The position numbers and the translations under genes were made by a program. Below, one piece after another: positions 6,910 through 9,402 of a stretch of 9,402 nt of DNA. The number at the start of each line of letters is the position of its first letter. Position 1 is the first letter of the stretch. The notes below the pieces were generated by a model that saw nothing but the letters and a program-made list of their open reading frames with translations, was not told where the DNA came from and made no database searches. The stretch is from Chthonomonadaceae bacterium (GTDB lineage: Bacteria; Armatimonadota; Chthonomonadetes; Chthonomonadales; Chthonomonadaceae), in assembly GCA_025355115.1 (NCBI GenBank), contig JANXLO010000142.1, forward strand, positions 1 to 9,402. Reading direction: 5' to 3'.

Positions 6910-8448
6910 GTGAGCAATGCGCAAGGGCACTCTCCAAGCCAACTGCGGGAGGGAACAGTTAGCCTGTCGATGCCTGTGACGAAGCGATTCTCACTTTTCT
7001 CGAGGCTTCGACCGCGAAGTCTGCGCGCCCAGCTCGCGTTATGGCACGGCCTGTTGCTTGCATTGACCTTGCTCCTGCTTGCCGCCTTTACATACCTCCT
7101 GCTTCGCGAGTACCTCAATCACAGCGCGGATGCTGCGCTTACTGAGTTCGCTGAGACGACAAGCAAAGACATCGCTTCCGCCGTCTATCACTATCATACT
7201 CTTCATGGTGATCAGCCTCTCGATCCCGACACCGAGCGCCGCTTCATCGACAATAACGATCTTCAGTCATGGGGCCGCTATGTGCAGGTGATCGATCCCG
7301 AGGGGCATGCTGTCGCCATTTCGGACGCTCTACGCACCAATAGGCTCCCGGTTCCCTCGGAAACTCTCCTGGCCTGTCGAACGACCGCCCGCCCCGTCTT
7401 CGACACCGTGACTACCCTCGGCCAGTATCCTGTCCGCATGGTTACACTGCCAGTCATGCTCGGCGATCGGATTCCATATTTGGTGCAGGTCGGCGCATCG
7501 GTGGAGGGAGTGGAGGGAGCATTGCAGCGCGCGCTATTCATCCTTCTCGTGCTGACTCCTTCAATTTTTCTCATCGCACTGCTCGGCGGTTGGGCGCTTG
7601 TAGGGCGGTCATTGCGTCCTGTTGATGAGATGACCCGCGCCGCGCTCAGCATCGGCAGCAACCGTCTCGATTTGCGCATAGCGCCTGCCCGGACGGACAA
7701 CGAGATCGGGCGGCTCGCGGCTGCGCTAAATGAGATGATCGCGCGGCTGGATCGCAGCTTCCAGCAAATTGAGCGTTTCACTGCTGATGCTTCCCATGAA
7801 CTCAAGACCCCCTTGACCGCGATTCGCGGCGAGGCGGAGGTCGCGCTCATGTCAACGTCGACTCCCCCCGATATTCGGCTAACGCTAGAGAGCATTATTG
7901 CCGAGACGGAGCGACTGTCCACCATCGTGAATAATTTGCTGCTTCTTTCGCGGGCCGATGCGGATCAGGTGCGGCTGAAGCAGGAGCCGGTCGCGCTGCA
8001 CGAGATAGTCCTCGCCGCTTTCGAGACGCTAGAGAGGCTGGCGAGCCGGAAGAACATTACGCTCGATTTTGCCGAGATGGAAGATGTCATTATGGAGGGC
8101 GATGCCCTGTGGCTGCAGCAACTGTTCACAAATCTTATTCATAATGCGATCCTTTACACACCTGAGGGGGGGCAGGTAACCCTTGCCCTCAAAACTGAGA
8201 GGATGGGGGCCGGCAGGAATGCAGTCTTCTCCGTTTCGGACACCGGATCAGGAATAGGCGACGAGCACCTCCCTTTCCTTTTCGATCGTTTCTATCGGGT
8301 TGACTCCGGGAGGAGTCGAGAACAGGGCGGAAGCGGACTGGGCCTGAATATCGCCCGCTGGGTTGCAGAATCGCATGGCGGAAACATCGCCGTCGCCAGT
8401 GCACTGGGCTCCGGCTCAGTTTTCACGGTGCGCCTCCCGCTAAAGTAA
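6910..8448 (+). CDS. membrane sensor histidine kinase
   Basis: The cognate kinase of the preceding regulator is 512 residues from GTG 6910 (492 from ATG 6970). After a basic N-terminus come a membrane helix (about 43-65), an extracytoplasmic sensor region of about 140 residues, a second helix (about 206-230), and a HAMP linker containing RSLRPVDEM. The dimerisation domain has the H-box DASHELKTPLTAIRGE with phosphoacceptor His296. The ATPase domain has the N-box NLIHNA (Asn408, Asn412), G1 DTGSGIG (Asp444), an F-box-like LPFLFDRFYRVD and G2 GSGLGLNIA. All catalytic boxes are intact. This architecture is that of CusS/QseC-type kinases; the sensor region shows no metal-binding cluster or PAS signature I can recognise, so the signal is unknown. 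The 4-base gap to the regulator gene indicates one operon. The start is uncertain, since GTG 6910 has the better ribosome site and ATG 6970 the more family-like N-terminus. Confidence 0.93.
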   Translation: MSNAQGHSPSQLREGTVSLSMPVTKRFSLFSRLRPRSLRAQLALWHGLLLALTLLLLAAFTYLLLREYLNHSADAALTEFAETTSKDIASAVYHYHTLHGDQPLDPDTERRFIDNNDLQSWGRYVQVIDPEGHAVAISDALRTNRLPVPSETLLACRTTARPVFDTVTTLGQYPVRMVTLPVMLGDRIPYLVQVGASVEGVEGALQRALFILLVLTPSIFLIALLGGWALVGRSLRPVDEMTRAALSIGSNRLDLRIAPARTDNEIGRLAAALNEMIARLDRSFQQIERFTADASHELKTPLTAIRGEAEVALMSTSTPPDIRLTLESIIAETERLSTIVNNLLLLSRADADQVRLKQEPVALHEIVLAAFETLERLASRKNITLDFAEMEDVIMEGDALWLQQLFTNLIHNAILYTPEGGQVTLALKTERMGAGRNAVFSVSDTGSGIGDEHLPFLFDRFYRVDSGRSREQGGSGLGLNIARWVAESHGGNIAVASALGSGSVFTVRLPLK

Positions 8449-8564
8449 AGCCAGAGGAAAGGTAGTCAGCGTTGCTCAGAGATGCATTCCTGCCCGACTT
8501 TCACGTATAGTGGATTCAAGGATGACTGATGGATGGCTACAGTGAGCATTCTATCTTCCACTTC

Positions 8565-8593
8565 TTGACGACTCGGAGCGGAGGGGCTATAAT
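8565..8593 (+). promoter_or_regulatory. near-consensus sigma-70 promoter for the ADP-ribosylglycohydrolase gene
   Basis: TTGACG at 8565-8570 and a perfect TATAAT at 8588-8593 are separated by exactly 17 bases. Only one base departs from consensus (TTGACA). Transcription would begin near 8600 and give a leader of about 50 bases before ATG 8651. The rest of the 202-base gap after the kinase gene (8449-8564) shows no gene, strong terminator or second convincing promoter. Confidence 0.85.
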
Positions 8594-8609
8594 CCTGAGG
8601 ATGAGGATT
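8591..8609 (+). repeat. small inverted and tandem repeat at the transcription start, possible operator
   Basis: AATCCT at 8591-8596 and AGGATT at 8604-8609 are perfect inverted copies around a 7-base centre. They overlap the end of the -10 box and the predicted start site. The same bases also contain a tandem GAGGAT GAGGAT at 8597-8608. The position is right for a repressor site, or the transcript could form a small 5' hairpin. Repeats this short occur by chance, so the regulatory reading is tentative. Confidence 0.3.
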
Positions 8610-8650
8610 TACAGGCCCCGAATCAAATAGGCAGGAGGCGGTGATACGAT

Positions 8651-9402
8651 ATGGCGGCTTTGACGCTTACGGCAGAGAACTACTACGATAAGGTGCTGGG
8701 GGCATGGCAGGGGAAAAGCGCGGGCGTCACGCTTGGTGCTGGTATGCGAGGGCTGCTAACGCCTGGCCGCAGCAACTACTATAATCCAATCCCCGGTCAG
8801 CCTGTCGCTAGCCTCGCCATCGATTTTCCGCTCGTCTGGCTCTCTGCGCTGGAGGAGTGCGGACCTGATATCGCGCCTGCAGATCTCGCTGTAGCCTGGC
8901 TGGAGCATCTCGACTACCCGCAGGACGAGTTCGGTTATGCGGTTCTGAACCTTCGGCGAGGTGTTCCGCCGCCAGCTTCTGGCTCGTATGCGAACTGGTT
9001 TCGGCATGGGACAGGCGGGATGATGAGGGCAGACCTCTGGGCCATGCTCGCTCCGGGAGCGCCGCAGGTCGCCGCAGCCTACGCCTACCACGATGCCAAG
9101 CTCGATCACAGTGAAGAGGGCGTCTGGGCCGCTATGTTCCTCGCAGCCATCGGCAGTGCTGCATTCTTTCTGAGCGACTCTTTCACGCTCCTCACCATAG
9201 GCTTGGCGATGATTCCACGCACTTGTCGTACCGCCCGCGCCGTCAAGACCGTTATGACCGTGACGGGACGTGGGGGATCCTGGCTCGAGGCTCGTGAGAG
9301 CGTTCAGCATGAGATCGGACATAAGAACTTTACCGACGCCCCGCAAAATATTGGTTTTTTCACGATGGGTCTGCTCTATGGAGCGCGCGACTTTGGCGCG
9401 GC
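8651..9402 (+). CDS. ADP-ribosylglycohydrolase-family protein, N-terminal part (runs off the window)
   Basis: The frame is open for 250 codons to the right edge. ATG 8651 is the first start after an in-frame TGA at 8642; GGAGG at 8634-8638 is the ribosome site, 12 bases away. YYDKVLGAWQGKSAGVTLGAG (11-31) matches the opening of COG1397 ADP-ribosylglycohydrolase-like proteins. IRADLW-like MMRADLWAMLAPG (124-136) and AYHDAKLDHSEEGVWAAMF (145-163) match the long, roughly 500-700 residue branch. Family members remove ADP-ribose from proteins or act on related ADP-ribosyl compounds using metal ions. The first metal motif, usually TDDT-like, reads AIDF here (Asp58), so one acidic ligand seems absent. 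The second acidic motif, near the C-terminus, lies outside the window. The gene has its own strong promoter and is probably not in the kinase operon. Its substrate is unknown. Confidence 0.85.
   Translation, partial: MAALTLTAENYYDKVLGAWQGKSAGVTLGAGMRGLLTPGRSNYYNPIPGQPVASLAIDFPLVWLSALEECGPDIAPADLAVAWLEHLDYPQDEFGYAVLNLRRGVPPPASGSYANWFRHGTGGMMRADLWAMLAPGAPQVAAAYAYHDAKLDHSEEGVWAAMFLAAIGSAAFFLSDSFTLLTIGLAMIPRTCRTARAVKTVMTVTGRGGSWLEARESVQHEIGHKNFTDAPQNIGFFTMGLLYGARDFGA

Noticed and set aside
7501..7518. Tandem 9-base repeat GTGGAGGGA x2
   Set aside because: It lies in the kinase frame as VEGVEG, a normal amphipathic stretch before the second membrane helix, and needs no further explanation.
8483..8511. 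Possible promoter TGCATT-17-TATAGT
   Set aside because: The -35 box matches consensus at only two of six bases, and a far better promoter lies at 8565-8593.
8756..9346. Minus-strand open frame of 196 residues
   Set aside because: It is antisense to the ADP-ribosylglycohydrolase frame, whose family motifs are clear; the antisense product resembles nothing I recognise.

Overview
The window looks like ordinary chromosome from a mesophilic or moderately thermophilic bacterium of moderately high GC. All genes lie on the + strand. I cannot assign a phylum with confidence. The mix of a large COG1397-type ADP-ribosylglycohydrolase, amidoligase genes and a mid-GC UvrC would suit Armatimonadota or a similar deep-branching group, but this is only an impression. 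I saw no RNA genes, insertion sequences, CRISPR arrays or phage genes.

Region 1 (1-4065) is a tightly packed gene set that I read as an amide- or peptide-bond metabolite operon. It contains, in order: the last 34 codons of a gene whose C-terminus resembles GCS2/YbdK-type carboxylate-amine ligases; an M29-type metallo-aminopeptidase (overlapping by ATGA); a circularly permuted-looking ATP-grasp protein (TTG start); a small alpha/beta-hydrolase esterase of the COG4947 type; and a conventional RimK-like ATP-grasp ligase (GTG start). Up to three ATP-dependent carboxylate-amine ligases together with an esterase and an aminopeptidase suggest a small peptide-like product, built by ligation and trimmed or turned over by the hydrolases. 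The product and substrates cannot be read from the sequence. This is the most interesting part of the window.

Region 2 (4161-6101) is uvrC, the excision nuclease subunit of nucleotide excision repair. It has all expected domains and catalytic residues, and a compound hairpin follows it that probably ends transcription.

Region 3 (about 6158-8448) is a two-component system: an OmpR/PhoB-type response regulator and a membrane histidine kinase. They have their own candidate promoter and are translationally close. They resemble metal- or envelope-stress pairs of the CusRS type, but no efflux or target gene sits beside them.

Region 4 (8449-9402) is a 202-base intergenic stretch with a near-consensus sigma-70 promoter and small repeats just downstream of it. 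The first 250 codons of an ADP-ribosylglycohydrolase-family protein follow and run off the right edge.
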